DNA of 64,000 bases from Halomonas sp. SpR8 (GCF_031010195.1 NZ_JAUAMC010000006.1:1-64000), one strand, 5' to 3'. Positions 7,396-17,033 are shown, counted from the first letter of the stretch. Notes: generated by a model not told the origin, from the letters alone. A program made the numbers and translations.

Positions 7396-8967
7396 ATGGC
7401 AAAAGCGCAGGCAAAAAAAGGAGTCGTCAAAGGCTTCGAGGAGTCCCTGTGGGACAGCGCCAACAAGCTGCGCGGCAGTGTGGAGTCGGCGGAATACAAG
7501 CACGTGGTGCTGAGCCTGATCTTCCTGAAATTTATCAGCGACAAGTTCGAGCAGCGTAGAAAAAAGGTCGAGAAAGAGTACGGCACCGACTACGTTGATA
7601 TGGTGGATTTTTACGCTATGGATAACGTCTTCTACCTGCCGGAAGAGGCGCGGTGGGGATACATACAGAAACACGCCAAGCAGGACAACTTGGCATTGGT
7701 GATCGACACCGCCATGAGCACGGTGGAGAAGAATAACGCCTCGCTGGCAGGTGCACTACCGGATAACTACTTCTCGCGGCTCGATCTCAGTGCCAGCAAG
7801 CTCGGTTCGTTGATCGACACCATCGACAATATCGAGACCATCGCGAAGGAGCAGCACCAGAGCGAGGAAGATATCGTTGGGCGGGTCTACGAGTATTTCC
7901 TGGGCAAGTTTGCGTCCAACGAGGGTCAGCGCGGCGGCGAGTACTATACTCCCAAGAGCGTGGTGACGCTTTTGGTGGAAATGCTCGAACCCTATCAGGG
8001 CAAGATTTATGACCCCTGTTGTGGCTCGGGCGGGATGTTTGTGCAGTCGCTCAAGTTTATCGAGGCCCACGAAGGTAGCCGCCGGGAAGTCTCGATCTAT
8101 GGGCAGGAGTATGCCAACACCACCCGCAAGCTCGCCAAGATGAATCTCGCGATTCGCGGTATTTCGGGCAACTTGGGCGAAGCCGCGGCAGACAGCTTTT
8201 TTCGCGACCAGCACCCAGATCTCAAGGCTGATTTCATCATGGCCAACCCGCCCTTCAACCAGAGCCAATGGCGCGCGCCCGCCGAGTTAACCGACGACCC
8301 GCGCTGGGCCGACTATGACGTGCCGCCCACCGGTAACGCTAACTACGCCTGGATTCTGCACATGCTCTCCAAGCTTAGCCACCAGGGCGCGGCGGGCTTC
8401 GTAATGGCTAACGGCTCGATGAGTTCCTCAGCCAGCGGTGAGGGCAAGATTCGCCAACAGCTGATCGAAGATGACTTGGTCGAGTGCATGATCGCGCTGC
8501 CGGGCCAGCTCTTCTTTACTACCCAGATTCCGGTCTGCCTGTGGTTTCTCACCAACAGCAAGAAGGCCAACGCAACGAAAGGCTACCGCGACCGCGAGGA
8601 TGAAACGCTGTTTATCGATGCCCGCCAGATGGGCACCATGATCAGCCGTAAGCAGAAAGACCTTACCGACGACGATATCGCCACCATCGCCCGCACCTTC
8701 CACGCCTGGCGAGGCCAGCCGGAAGCCGGTGCTTATGAAAATATCGCCGGTTTCTGCAAAAGCGCGAGTTTCGACGAGATCAAAAGCCACGATTTCGTGC
8801 TTACTCCTGGGCGCTACGTCGGCGCTGCTGAAGTCGAGGACGACGGTATTCCGTTTGAGACCAAGATGAGCGAGCTGACGGCTAAGCTAAGTGAGCAGTT
8901 GTCTGAATCGGCAACGCTGGAAAAGCAGATCAGAGAGAGTCTGGCGGGGTTGGGTTATGCACTCTGA
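7396..8967 (+). CDS. hsdM: Type I restriction-modification methyltransferase subunit HsdM
   Basis: Adenine-N6 methyltransferase subunit of a type I restriction system, 523 residues. The N-terminal HsdM helical domain is typical ('SLWDSANKLRGSVESAEYKHV'). The SAM-binding motif is DPCCGSGGMF (from D206) and the catalytic motif is NPPF (284-287). It works as M2S with HsdS to methylate the target and as R2M2S to restrict. The reading frame is intact and overlaps hsdS by 11 bases. Confidence 0.96.
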   Translation: MAKAQAKKGVVKGFEESLWDSANKLRGSVESAEYKHVVLSLIFLKFISDKFEQRRKKVEKEYGTDYVDMVDFYAMDNVFYLPEEARWGYIQKHAKQDNLALVIDTAMSTVEKNNASLAGALPDNYFSRLDLSASKLGSLIDTIDNIETIAKEQHQSEEDIVGRVYEYFLGKFASNEGQRGGEYYTPKSVVTLLVEMLEPYQGKIYDPCCGSGGMFVQSLKFIEAHEGSRREVSIYGQEYANTTRKLAKMNLAIRGISGNLGEAAADSFFRDQHPDLKADFIMANPPFNQSQWRAPAELTDDPRWADYDVPPTGNANYAWILHMLSKLSHQGAAGFVMANGSMSSSASGEGKIRQQLIEDDLVECMIALPGQLFFTTQIPVCLWFLTNSKKANATKGYRDREDETLFIDARQMGTMISRKQKDLTDDDIATIARTFHAWRGQPEAGAYENIAGFCKSASFDEIKSHDFVLTPGRYVGAAEVEDDGIPFETKMSELTAKLSEQLSESATLEKQIRESLAGLGYAL

Positions 8968-10354
8968 TATTTTCATTCCTTACGGTTGGGCATCCGTAAA
9001 GCTGAGTGATCTTGGTGAGGTCAACAGAGGCCGATCAAGACACCGTCCAAGATATGCGGAGCACCTTTACGGTGGGCCTTATCCATTTGTCCAAACAGGT
9101 GACATAAAAGCATCTGGTGGAAGAATTACTTGTTACTCTCAAACCTATAGCGAAGATGGTTTGAAGCAAAGCAGGCTTTGGCCAGAAGGAACATTATGTA
9201 TCACAATAGCTGCCAATATTGCTGAAACAAGCATCTTAACTTTTCCTGCTTGTTTTCCTGATAGCGTAATTGGGTTTATTGCTGACCCTGAAAAATGCAA
9301 TGTTCATTTTATAGAGTATTGCTTTCGAATATTAAGAAAAGATATTCAGCGGCAAGCTACGGGTAGTGTTCAAGACAATATAAATCTTCAGACTCTTGAA
9401 CGCTTAAGGTTCCCTATCCCAACACTACCCGAACAGCAAAAAATAGCTGGGATCTTATGTCGTCTGGATGAGAAAATAACCCTCAACACACAAATCAACC
9501 AAACCCTTGAACAGATGGCCCAGGCGCTGTTCAAAAGCTGGTTTGTTGACTTCGATCCGGTGATCGATAACGCGCTGGGAGCCGGCAACCCCATCCCCGA
9601 GCCACTGGCCGAGCGCGCCGCGCGTCGGCAGGCGATGTGGGCCGCAGACAATGAAGCAGCGCCCGCGCGTCTGCCTGCCGAGACACTGCGACTGTTTCCT
9701 GATCGGTTTGAGGAAGATGAAGTGCTGGGGTGGGTGCCGGAGAGTTGGGCAGTACAGTCATTGGATCAGATCGCACGTTACCAGAACGGTTTAGCTTTGC
9801 AAAAATTCCGGCCCAATGAAGGAGAAGACTTCTTACCTGTCCTAAAAATTGCACAGTTGAGAGCAAGAAAAGCAGATGGTGTTGAAAAAGCCTCAGTGAA
9901 CATAAAACCTGAATGCATTGTTCATAATGGTGATGTTGTTTTTTCTTGGTCAGGAACCTTGATGATTGACATATGGAGTGGTGGTAAAGCCGCGCTCAAT
10001 CAACATCTGTTTAAGGTGACCTCTGAGAAATATCCAAAATGGTTTTATTTTCTTTGGACTCAACGTCATTTGGAAATTTTTCAACGTATCGCTGCGGACA
10101 AGGCAGTGACCATGGGCCATATAAAACGTCAGCATCTCACAGAAGCGTTCTGTCTGGTTCCAGAGGCTAAGTTAATAGATAAAGCAGGCGAATTAATAAA
10201 GCCCCTGGTTGAGAAAATGTTGAGTAGCCGTTTGGAAAGCGAAGAGTTAACCCAGCTCCGCGACACCCTGCTCCCCAAACTGCTCTCCGGCGAACTCCAA
10301 CCCCCAAACATCGAAGCCGCCGTCGACAAAGTACTGGAGGCCGAACTAGCATGA
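8957..10354 (+). CDS. hsdS: Type I restriction-modification specificity subunit HsdS
   Basis: Sequence-recognition subunit, 465 residues from the ATG at 8957, which overlaps the hsdM stop by 11 bases. Two target-recognition domains are visible. The first begins 'IPYGWASVKLSDLGEVNRG' and ends at the helical spacer 'IPTLPEQQKIAGILCRLDEKI'; the second begins 'VPESWAVQSLDQIARYQNG' and ends in the second spacer with 'LRDTLLPKLLSGEL'. Both recognition domains are clearly more AT-rich than the spacers and hsdM, the usual mosaic of hsdS genes. The recognition sequence cannot be read from the protein. Confidence 0.94.
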   Translation: MHSDIFIPYGWASVKLSDLGEVNRGRSRHRPRYAEHLYGGPYPFVQTGDIKASGGRITCYSQTYSEDGLKQSRLWPEGTLCITIAANIAETSILTFPACFPDSVIGFIADPEKCNVHFIEYCFRILRKDIQRQATGSVQDNINLQTLERLRFPIPTLPEQQKIAGILCRLDEKITLNTQINQTLEQMAQALFKSWFVDFDPVIDNALGAGNPIPEPLAERAARRQAMWAADNEAAPARLPAETLRLFPDRFEEDEVLGWVPESWAVQSLDQIARYQNGLALQKFRPNEGEDFLPVLKIAQLRARKADGVEKASVNIKPECIVHNGDVVFSWSGTLMIDIWSGGKAALNQHLFKVTSEKYPKWFYFLWTQRHLEIFQRIAADKAVTMGHIKRQHLTEAFCLVPEAKLIDKAGELIKPLVEKMLSSRLESEELTQLRDTLLPKLLSGELQPPNIEAAVDKVLEAELA

Positions 10355-11289
10355 GTCAGCCCACCCGCGTTCAGATGATCATCGAGACCCTTGAAGCCTG
10401 CCCTGGTCAGAAGTTAACGGCGCGGGAGCTGGCGCAAATGTTTCTGGAGCGCTACCCAGAAGCGATGGCGGAGAAGCAGCAGAATCCCAACTATGGCACC
10501 GAAGAGAAGCTAATTGCCCAGGTTGCAGCGGAAATTGGCGGCGAGCGCACTGTAAAGGCCAAGAAAACTTGCTCTAATGTCGCGACCCGCGATAAGCCCC
10601 GGCCTCGCCTCTACTACTGGGAGCCCAACCCGGCTAAGGCAGACGCCATTGCCGAGGCACCTGTTCCCGAGGCCCCACCGGTGGCATCGCTTGCGCCAAA
10701 CCACGAAGAAGCACTGAGCGAACAAGCGCTTTATCCGCTGCTGATTGAGTTTTTAAACGAAGAGCTGGGGTTGCAGTGCCAGCGCATCAACGAGAAAACC
10801 TCAAAAAACAGCAAGGGCAAGGGCGGCAACCAGTGGCTGCATCCGGATATCGTTGCGCTGCAACCGCTAGATAAAGGGTGGAACGAGGCGGTGCGCGACT
10901 GCGTGCGCCACGGTAACGACAGCACGGTGCGATTATGGTCATTCGAGGTTAAGAAAACGCTACAGCCCGGCAACGTGCGCCAGTGCTTCTTCCAGGCAGT
11001 CTCAAACTCCAGTTGGGCGCACTTCGGCTATTTGGTAGCCACCGAACTGGGTAATGTTGAAGAAGAGATACAGATGCTCTGTGCGTTGCACGGTATTGGC
11101 GTGCTGCTACTCAATACGGATTCGTTGTTTGATAGCCAGATTCTCATTCCTGCGCGCGAAAAGCTCGCCGTCGACTGGCAGTCTGTTAATCGTATCGTTG
11201 AGGAAAATCGTGATTTCCATCACTTTATTGAGCAAGTGGGCATCTATCAGCAGACTGGTAAGCTGACCAAGAGTGCTTGGAACAAGTAG
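10351..11289 (+). CDS. HrgA-like accessory protein with winged-helix and nuclease-like domains
   Basis: 312 residues, sandwiched between hsdS (4-bp overlap) and hsdR. Residues 1-80 resemble the HARE-HTH/HB1-ASXL winged helix found in restriction proteins ('IETLEACPGQKLTARELAQMFLERYPE'). A proline-rich linker follows. The C-terminal half has a PD-(D/E)XK-like pattern: 'HPDIVAL' then 'LWSFEVKK'. I recall HrgA-type proteins from Helicobacter restriction loci with this layout; the match is from memory. It could be a regulator, an additional nuclease, or a protective factor. It is not one of the three canonical type I subunits. Confidence 0.6.
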   Translation: MSQPTRVQMIIETLEACPGQKLTARELAQMFLERYPEAMAEKQQNPNYGTEEKLIAQVAAEIGGERTVKAKKTCSNVATRDKPRPRLYYWEPNPAKADAIAEAPVPEAPPVASLAPNHEEALSEQALYPLLIEFLNEELGLQCQRINEKTSKNSKGKGGNQWLHPDIVALQPLDKGWNEAVRDCVRHGNDSTVRLWSFEVKKTLQPGNVRQCFFQAVSNSSWAHFGYLVATELGNVEEEIQMLCALHGIGVLLLNTDSLFDSQILIPAREKLAVDWQSVNRIVEENRDFHHFIEQVGIYQQTGKLTKSAWNK

Positions 11290-11380
11290 TCGCGTGCGCT
11301 TAGTTTAAAGACAGGCTTCAAGTCAGGCGTCTATCAGCCGATCATGATATGTTGAATTAAAATAACGACGGCGTCACCGC

Positions 11381-14300
11381 ATGAAGTTTACCGAAGCGAA
11401 GCTAGAAGCTGCCATTATTGCCCTGCTTAGCGAGCAGGGGTACCCCCATCGGCTAGGCGCGACTATCGAGCGTGCACCGCATGACGTGATGATCGAAGCC
11501 GATCTGCGTGCTTTTCTACAGCTTCGCTACGGCGATCTCGGCATTACTAAAAGCGAGATCGATTCGATCATCGTGCGCCTTCGAGGTCTCTCGCCAGGTG
11601 ATCTTTACGAAAGTAATAAAACCTTCTGCGGATGGCTGGCGGATGGCTTTTTGCTCAAGCGTGAAGACCCCGCCGAGAAAGACCTGCACATTCAGCTTTT
11701 CGATGACACGGGGTTGGAACAGCTCGGTGCTCAGCCTGCGGCCGAGCCCCTGGCTCAGGTGGCTGAGCCGCTAGGGTCTTACACAGCGGATGCCAACCGT
11801 TATGCCTTGGTCAGCCAACTGAAGATCGAGGGCAAGGAGAATATCCGCATTCCCGATGCGATTCTCTATATCAACGGCTTGCCGCTAGTCGTCTTCGAGT
11901 TCAAAAGCGCCATTGGGGAGCATCAAACCTCGATTCATGAAGCCTGGAAGCAGCTGACTCGGCGCTACCGGCGTGATATTCCCCTGCTTTTCGTCTTCAA
12001 CGCGCTCTGTGTGATCAGCGATGGCGTGAATTCGCGGATGGGCAGTCTCTTTGCCGCCTACGAGTTCTTTTATAGCTGGCGCAAGGTGACGGGCTTCGAG
12101 CCTGTCGACAAGGACGGCATCAATTCGCTGCATGCGATGATTCAAGGGTTGTTCGATCGGGATCGGCTGCGACTGGTGCTACGCGACTTTATCTTCTTTC
12201 CGGATAAGTCCCCCCAGCAAGAGAAATTCGTGTGCCGATACCCGCAGTTCTACGCGGTCAACAAGCTCTATCACAGCATCATGGCGGCGCAGCGCCCCAA
12301 AGGGGATGGTAAGGGCGGCACTTACTTTGGCGCCACGGGCTGCGGCAAGAGCTATACCATGCAGTTTCTTGCTCGGCGTTTGATGAAGAGCTTGGCATTT
12401 GAAAGCCCCACCATTGTGCTCATCACTGACCGCACCGATTTGGATGACCAGCTCTCAAGGCAGTTTACCAATGCACGCGGTTATATCGGTGACAACACCA
12501 TTGTCGAAGTGGAGAGCCGTACGCACCTGCGCGAGCTGCTGGCCGGTCGACGCAGTGGCGGTGTCTTTCTCACCACGATTCACAAGTTCACCGAAGACAC
12601 CCAACTGCTCACCGAACGCAGCAATGTTGTCTGTATCTCGGATGAAGCGCACCGTAGCCAGATCAATTTGGATCAGAAGGTACAGATCACTGAAAAGGGT
12701 GTGCGCAAGGCCTACGGGTTTGCCTTTTACCTGCACCGTTCGCTGCCCAACGCCACTTACGTGGGTTTTACCGGCACGCCGATCGACGCCACGCTCGATG
12801 TGTTCGGTGAGGTGGTCGACAGCTACACCATGAGCGAATCGGTCAACGACGAGATCACCGTGCGTATCGTCTACGAGGGCCGCGCCGCTAAGGTGACACT
12901 GGACGATGCCCGGCTTCGCGAGATCGAGAACTACTACGATGAGTGCGCCAAGGCGGGTAGCAACGAACACCAGATCGAAGAGAGCAAGAAGGTAATGGCC
13001 TCGATGAACTCGATTCTGGGCGATCCTGACCGTATTCGAGTACTTGCTGAGGATTTCGTCGCCCACTACGAACGCCGCTTGGAAGAAGGCTCGACCGTGT
13101 GTGGCAAGGCGATGTTTGTCTCTAGCAGCCGTGAGATCGCATGGCAGCTCTATCAGGCCATCAAAGCGATACGGCCCGGCTGGTTCGAGATTAAGGCATT
13201 CGAGGAAGGCAGCGAACCGACTACGGCCGAGCGCGAGAAGCTCAAGCCGATGGCGCGGGTCAATATGGTGATGACACGCGGCAAGGATGATGAAAAAGTG
13301 CTTTACGATTTGCTGGGCAGCAAGGAGTACCGCAAGACGCTAGACCAGCAGTTCAAGAGGGATAAATCCAATTTCAAGATCGCTATTGTAGTGGATATGT
13401 GGCTAACCGGCTTTGATGTGCCAAGCCTGGACACGCTCTATATCGACAAACCTGTGCAGCGCCACAACCTGATTCAGACCATTTCCCGAGTCAATCGCAA
13501 CTATGCGGGCAAGGATAAGGGGCTGGTCGTTGATTACATCGGCATTAAGCGCCAAATGAACCAGGCGCTCGCTCAGTTTTCGAAAGCCGATGAAACCAGC
13601 TTCGAGGATATCCAGACGTCACTGATTGCGGTGAAGAACGATCTGGATCTGTTGGCCAAGTTGATGCACGGCTTTGATGATAGCGCTTACTTCAAAGGTG
13701 AGCCGCTGGCGCAGCTTGACTGTCTCAACCGCGCGGCCGAATTCGTACTGAGCGTAGGCAAGCGTGAGAAGCGCTTCATGGCATTGGTGAAACGGCTCAA
13801 AGCAGCTTATGACGTTTGCTGTGGTAGCGAAAAGCTGTGTCAGGGCGAGCGTGACCGTGTGCACTTCTATCTCGCTGTACGTTCAATTGTCTACAAACTG
13901 ACCAAAGGCGATGCGCCCGATACCGCTCAGATGAATGCCAAGGTGCGGGAGATGATCAGCGAGGCGCTGCGAGCCGATGGCGTGGAGGCGGTATTTGCGC
14001 TGGGCGAGGAGAGCGCAGATACTATCGATATCTTTGATGAGGACTACTTGGCGCGCCTTGAGAAGATCAAGCTGCCTAACACCAAAATTGAACTGTTAAA
14101 ACAGCTGCTGGCTAAAGCGCTGAATGAACTGAAAAAAACCAACCAGCACAAGGCGATTGAATTCTCGAAGAAATTTCGTTCTCTTGTTGAGCTCTATAAC
14201 GAGCGCAAGGAGGAAGACGCCTTCACCAGCGAGGTTCACCAGGAAGCTGTCGATAGTTTTTTGGAACTGATGACACAACTCAAGCAGGAAATGGGCTCAT

Positions 14301-14602
14301 TTGAAGAACTGGGTATCACCGTTGAGGAGAAGGCGTTTTACGACATTCTCAAAGCAGTAGCGGTAAAGTATCAGTTTGCCTATGAAGAAGAGCGGCTGCT
14401 GGCGCTGGCAGCAGGCGTTAAGGCGGTTGTTGATGACAAGACCAAATACCCAGATTGGAACAATCGCCAGGATATCAAAGCAGCGCTTCGCGTTGAGTTG
14501 ATCATGCTGTTATCCAAGAACGGCTACCCGCCAGTGACCCATGCTGAGGTCTATCGAGATGTATTTGAGCAGGCAGAAAACTTCAAACAGCATCGTATCT
14601 GA
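11381..14602 (+). CDS. hsdR: Type I restriction endonuclease/translocase subunit HsdR
   Basis: ATP-dependent DNA translocase and nuclease, 1073 residues. The N-terminal nuclease has D159 followed by 'FEFKSA' (E173, K175). The motor carries Walker A GATGCGKS (317-324), the DEAH box 'ISDEAHRS' (421-424), the motif 'YVGFTGTPID' and the later helicase motif 'QTISRVNRNYAGKDKG'. The C-terminal helical region binds HsdM. The frame is open throughout, so the system looks functional. It begins 91 bp after the HrgA-like gene and is the last gene before the second urtE-end repeat. Confidence 0.95.
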   Translation: MKFTEAKLEAAIIALLSEQGYPHRLGATIERAPHDVMIEADLRAFLQLRYGDLGITKSEIDSIIVRLRGLSPGDLYESNKTFCGWLADGFLLKREDPAEKDLHIQLFDDTGLEQLGAQPAAEPLAQVAEPLGSYTADANRYALVSQLKIEGKENIRIPDAILYINGLPLVVFEFKSAIGEHQTSIHEAWKQLTRRYRRDIPLLFVFNALCVISDGVNSRMGSLFAAYEFFYSWRKVTGFEPVDKDGINSLHAMIQGLFDRDRLRLVLRDFIFFPDKSPQQEKFVCRYPQFYAVNKLYHSIMAAQRPKGDGKGGTYFGATGCGKSYTMQFLARRLMKSLAFESPTIVLITDRTDLDDQLSRQFTNARGYIGDNTIVEVESRTHLRELLAGRRSGGVFLTTIHKFTEDTQLLTERSNVVCISDEAHRSQINLDQKVQITEKGVRKAYGFAFYLHRSLPNATYVGFTGTPIDATLDVFGEVVDSYTMSESVNDEITVRIVYEGRAAKVTLDDARLREIENYYDECAKAGSNEHQIEESKKVMASMNSILGDPDRIRVLAEDFVAHYERRLEEGSTVCGKAMFVSSSREIAWQLYQAIKAIRPGWFEIKAFEEGSEPTTAEREKLKPMARVNMVMTRGKDDEKVLYDLLGSKEYRKTLDQQFKRDKSNFKIAIVVDMWLTGFDVPSLDTLYIDKPVQRHNLIQTISRVNRNYAGKDKGLVVDYIGIKRQMNQALAQFSKADETSFEDIQTSLIAVKNDLDLLAKLMHGFDDSAYFKGEPLAQLDCLNRAAEFVLSVGKREKRFMALVKRLKAAYDVCCGSEKLCQGERDRVHFYLAVRSIVYKLTKGDAPDTAQMNAKVREMISEALRADGVEAVFALGEESADTIDIFDEDYLARLEKIKLPNTKIELLKQLLAKALNELKKTNQHKAIEFSKKFRSLVELYNERKEEDAFTSEVHQEAVDSFLELMTQLKQEMGSFEELGITVEEKAFYDILKAVAVKYQFAYEEERLLALAAGVKAVVDDKTKYPDWNNRQDIKAALRVELIMLLSKNGYPPVTHAEVYRDVFEQAENFKQHRI

Positions 14603-14636
14603 CACCCAATTGCCGAGCCAAAAAGCCGAGATAAAC

Positions 14637-14676
14637 GAACTAATCAAGCAGCATCTGACGGTTTAAGTTATCCACA
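14637..14676 (+). repeat. Direct repeat copy 2: displaced copy of the urtE 3' end
   Basis: Identical over 40 bases to 6244-6283. The reading frame upstream (...KAEINELIKQHLTV then stop) continues to resemble a urtE C-terminus for a few residues, so this may be the tail of another urtE allele. It lies 34 bp after hsdR and closes the defence cassette. Confidence 0.85.
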
Positions 14677-14721
14677 GCTGGTTGAGTCGCACCAAAAACA
14701 ATATCTGTTTTCTATACCTCG

Positions 14722-14752
14722 ACCGATCCTGGCCTGATAAGCCGGGATCGGT
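14722..14752. terminator. Hairpin between hsdR and the demethylase-like gene
   Basis: ACCGATCC (14722-14729) pairs with GGATCGGT (14745-14752), with an inner GGC/GCC extension, giving an 11-bp interrupted stem between convergent genes. No T-run follows, so a termination role is only likely by position. Confidence 0.4.
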
Positions 14753-14852
14753 GCTAGCGAAGGGCACTAATCCAAAGTAATGTGCCACTGACACTCTGCG
14801 TCATTGATAAGCGTATCGACTTTGTGTTCTACATAAGAATTAACTCAAAATC

Positions 14853-16889
14853 TTACAGATCTTTGACGATACGCAGGGCATCATAAATCGCTGCATGGGT
14901 ATTTCGGTGCGAGATCGCATCCCCGATCCTGAACAGCTGAAATTTCCTCTCGGTCTCGGTAGACAGCGGCTGTGGTATGCCGGCAATCAGGTTGTCATAG
15001 TCTACGGCCCCTTGATTGCTGGACAGCGGCTTCAGCTCTTCGTAAAGATCTTCCATCGGTAAAGTGCCAAAGTTGACAACGACCTGATCCACGCGCCGCT
15101 CTTTGGCAACATTGGTATAATCACTGCTGACTAAGGCAACCAGCTCATTGCCATCACGCTTGATGCCGGTCAAGCGGAACGTCGGAGTGAACGTCGTGTC
15201 CAGCACCTGTAACGTGCGCATGTAGGGCACTAGATTCATTGCCATGACTTCTGGCGCCAGGGCGCGGTCGGCCGTCATGTATTCGACCTTGCCGCCTGCT
15301 TTGGCAATCATCTCAGCGGCTTGCAGGGCGGTGTGGTCGCCCGCATCGTCATAGACCAACGCGTTTCTGCCCGGCGCTACATGGCCTGAGAGCAGATCCC
15401 AACCCGTGACTGCCAGCTCATTACCCTCTTGTAGCGCCTCTTCGTTAGGTTGCCCGCCCGTGGCCACAATGACCACGTCTGGCGACTCGGCGAGCACTTC
15501 ATCCTGCTCAGCAAAGACATTGAAGTGAAACGTTACCCCCATGGCTTGGCATCGCTCAAAGCGCCAGTCGATGATTCCCATCATTTCTCGACGACGCTCG
15601 CTTTGCGCCGTTAAACGAATCTGCCCGCCAGGGGCATCTGCTGCTTCAAATACGACGACTTCGTGTCCGCGTTCGGCCGCCACGCGGGCGGCTTCCAGCC
15701 CGCCGGGGCCTGTGCCAACCACCACCACCTTGCGTTTGGTATCAGCGGGCTGAATGGTATGCGGCATGGTAGTTTCGCGACCGGTCGCGGCGTTGTGAAT
15801 ACAGTACGCAGCGCCGCCCTGATAAATGCGATCCAGGCAGTAGTTGGCGCCCACGCAGGGGCGGATCTCTTCTTCACGACCTTCGATGACTTTTTTCATC
15901 AGGTGAGGGTCGGCCATATGGGCGCGGGTCATTCCGATCATATCGACCTTGCCGGATGCAATCGCATAACGAGCCGTCGCAACATCTTGAATTTTAGCCC
16001 CATGGAAGGTGGGGAAGTCGACCTCGCGCTTAATATCTCCCGCAAAATCCAGGTGTGGTGCGCTAGGCATCCCTTGGATAGGAATGACGTCTGTCAGACC
16101 CGGATCGGTATCGATGTGCCCTTTGACGACATTGAGGAAATCTACCAAGCCGCTGTTTTTCAACTGGTGGGAAATGGCCATGCCATCCCGGGCATCGAAG
16201 CCGCCGGGGAGGCATTCATCTCCGGTGTAGCGCACGCCAAGTAAGAACTTCTCGCCAACACGCTCGCGAATGCTCTGAAGCACTTCAAAGGTAAACCGGA
16301 GCCGGTTTTCAAGGCTGCCGCCGTAAGGCGCATCCAGCTCGTTGGTCAATGGCGACCAGAACTGATCCATCAGGTGACCGTACGCTTGGATTTCCATGCC
16401 ATCCAGGCCCGCAACGTACATGCGCTCGGCGGCATCGGTGTAATCCTTGATCAACCGCTCAATATCCCAAAGCTCAGCTTTTTTCGGGTAGGCGCGGTGG
16501 GAGGCTTCCCGATGGTTGGATGCTGAAACTGTCGGTAGCCAGTCGCCTTTATCCCAGCGGGTACGGCGGCCCAAGTGCGTTAGCTGAATCATAACGGCCG
16601 TACCGTGCTCGTGACATGCCTCAGTGAGATCGCGCATCCACGGTACCACTTCATCTTTGTAAGCCAGGATATTGTTAAACACTGGCGGACTATCCCGGGA
16701 AACCGCCGCCGAACCGGCGGTCATCGTCAGGGCAATGCCCGCCTTGGCGCGCTCAACGTGGTAAGCCCGGTAAAGCTCTTTAGGCATTCCGTCTTCGGGG
16801 TAGGCGGGTTCATGAGACGTCAGCATAACCCGGTTTTTCAGAGTTAAATGTTTTAGTTGTAACGGCTGTAGCAAAGGGTCGTTGTTCAC
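14853..16889 (-). CDS. TMADH/Old-Yellow-Enzyme family flavoprotein, N-methylproline-demethylase-like
   Basis: 678 residues from the GTG at 16889, preferred because AAGGGAAG lies just upstream; the frame also opens at 16925. An N-terminal FMN barrel ('LKNRVMLTSHEPAY', 'HLGRRTRWDKGDWLP') is followed by an Fe-S segment and an FAD/NAD domain ('VVVVGTGPGGLEAARVAAERGHEVVVFEA'). This is the architecture of trimethylamine dehydrogenase, dienoyl-CoA reductase and the N-methylproline demethylases of proline-betaine breakdown. The cluster region has C345, A348, C351 and C363, so one of the four usual cysteines is alanine. Divergence from tetR, proC-like and putP genes favours an N-methylated amino acid substrate; that is inference. 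Confidence 0.75.
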   Translation of the reverse strand: MNNDPLLQPLQLKHLTLKNRVMLTSHEPAYPEDGMPKELYRAYHVERAKAGIALTMTAGSAAVSRDSPPVFNNILAYKDEVVPWMRDLTEACHEHGTAVMIQLTHLGRRTRWDKGDWLPTVSASNHREASHRAYPKKAELWDIERLIKDYTDAAERMYVAGLDGMEIQAYGHLMDQFWSPLTNELDAPYGGSLENRLRFTFEVLQSIRERVGEKFLLGVRYTGDECLPGGFDARDGMAISHQLKNSGLVDFLNVVKGHIDTDPGLTDVIPIQGMPSAPHLDFAGDIKREVDFPTFHGAKIQDVATARYAIASGKVDMIGMTRAHMADPHLMKKVIEGREEEIRPCVGANYCLDRIYQGGAAYCIHNAATGRETTMPHTIQPADTKRKVVVVGTGPGGLEAARVAAERGHEVVVFEAADAPGGQIRLTAQSERRREMMGIIDWRFERCQAMGVTFHFNVFAEQDEVLAESPDVVIVATGGQPNEEALQEGNELAVTGWDLLSGHVAPGRNALVYDDAGDHTALQAAEMIAKAGGKVEYMTADRALAPEVMAMNLVPYMRTLQVLDTTFTPTFRLTGIKRDGNELVALVSSDYTNVAKERRVDQVVVNFGTLPMEDLYEELKPLSSNQGAVDYDNLIAGIPQPLSTETERKFQLFRIGDAISHRNTHAAIYDALRIVKDL

Positions 16890-16937
16890 GGTCGTCTTCC
16901 CTTGTTGTTTTGATGGTTGACACACGCTAGTCTTGCC

Positions 16938-16974
16938 TGTACATACTTGTCAATATAATTGACAGTAATGTACA
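16938..16974. promoter_or_regulatory. Nested palindromic operator between the flavoprotein and tetR genes
   Basis: Two concentric inverted repeats share a centre at 16956: inner TGTCAAT-N3-ATTGACA (16948-16964) and outer TGTACA arms (16938-16943, 16969-16974). The inner arms contain TTGACA on both strands, suitable as divergent -35 elements. The likely ligand is the TetR-family protein encoded at 17034-17720, controlling both directions. Confidence 0.7.
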
Positions 16975-17033
16975 TTGAGATGACAGGCTTCCTGGTATGA
17001 TCGACTGCATCACCATGGCAAAGAGAGAGATAC

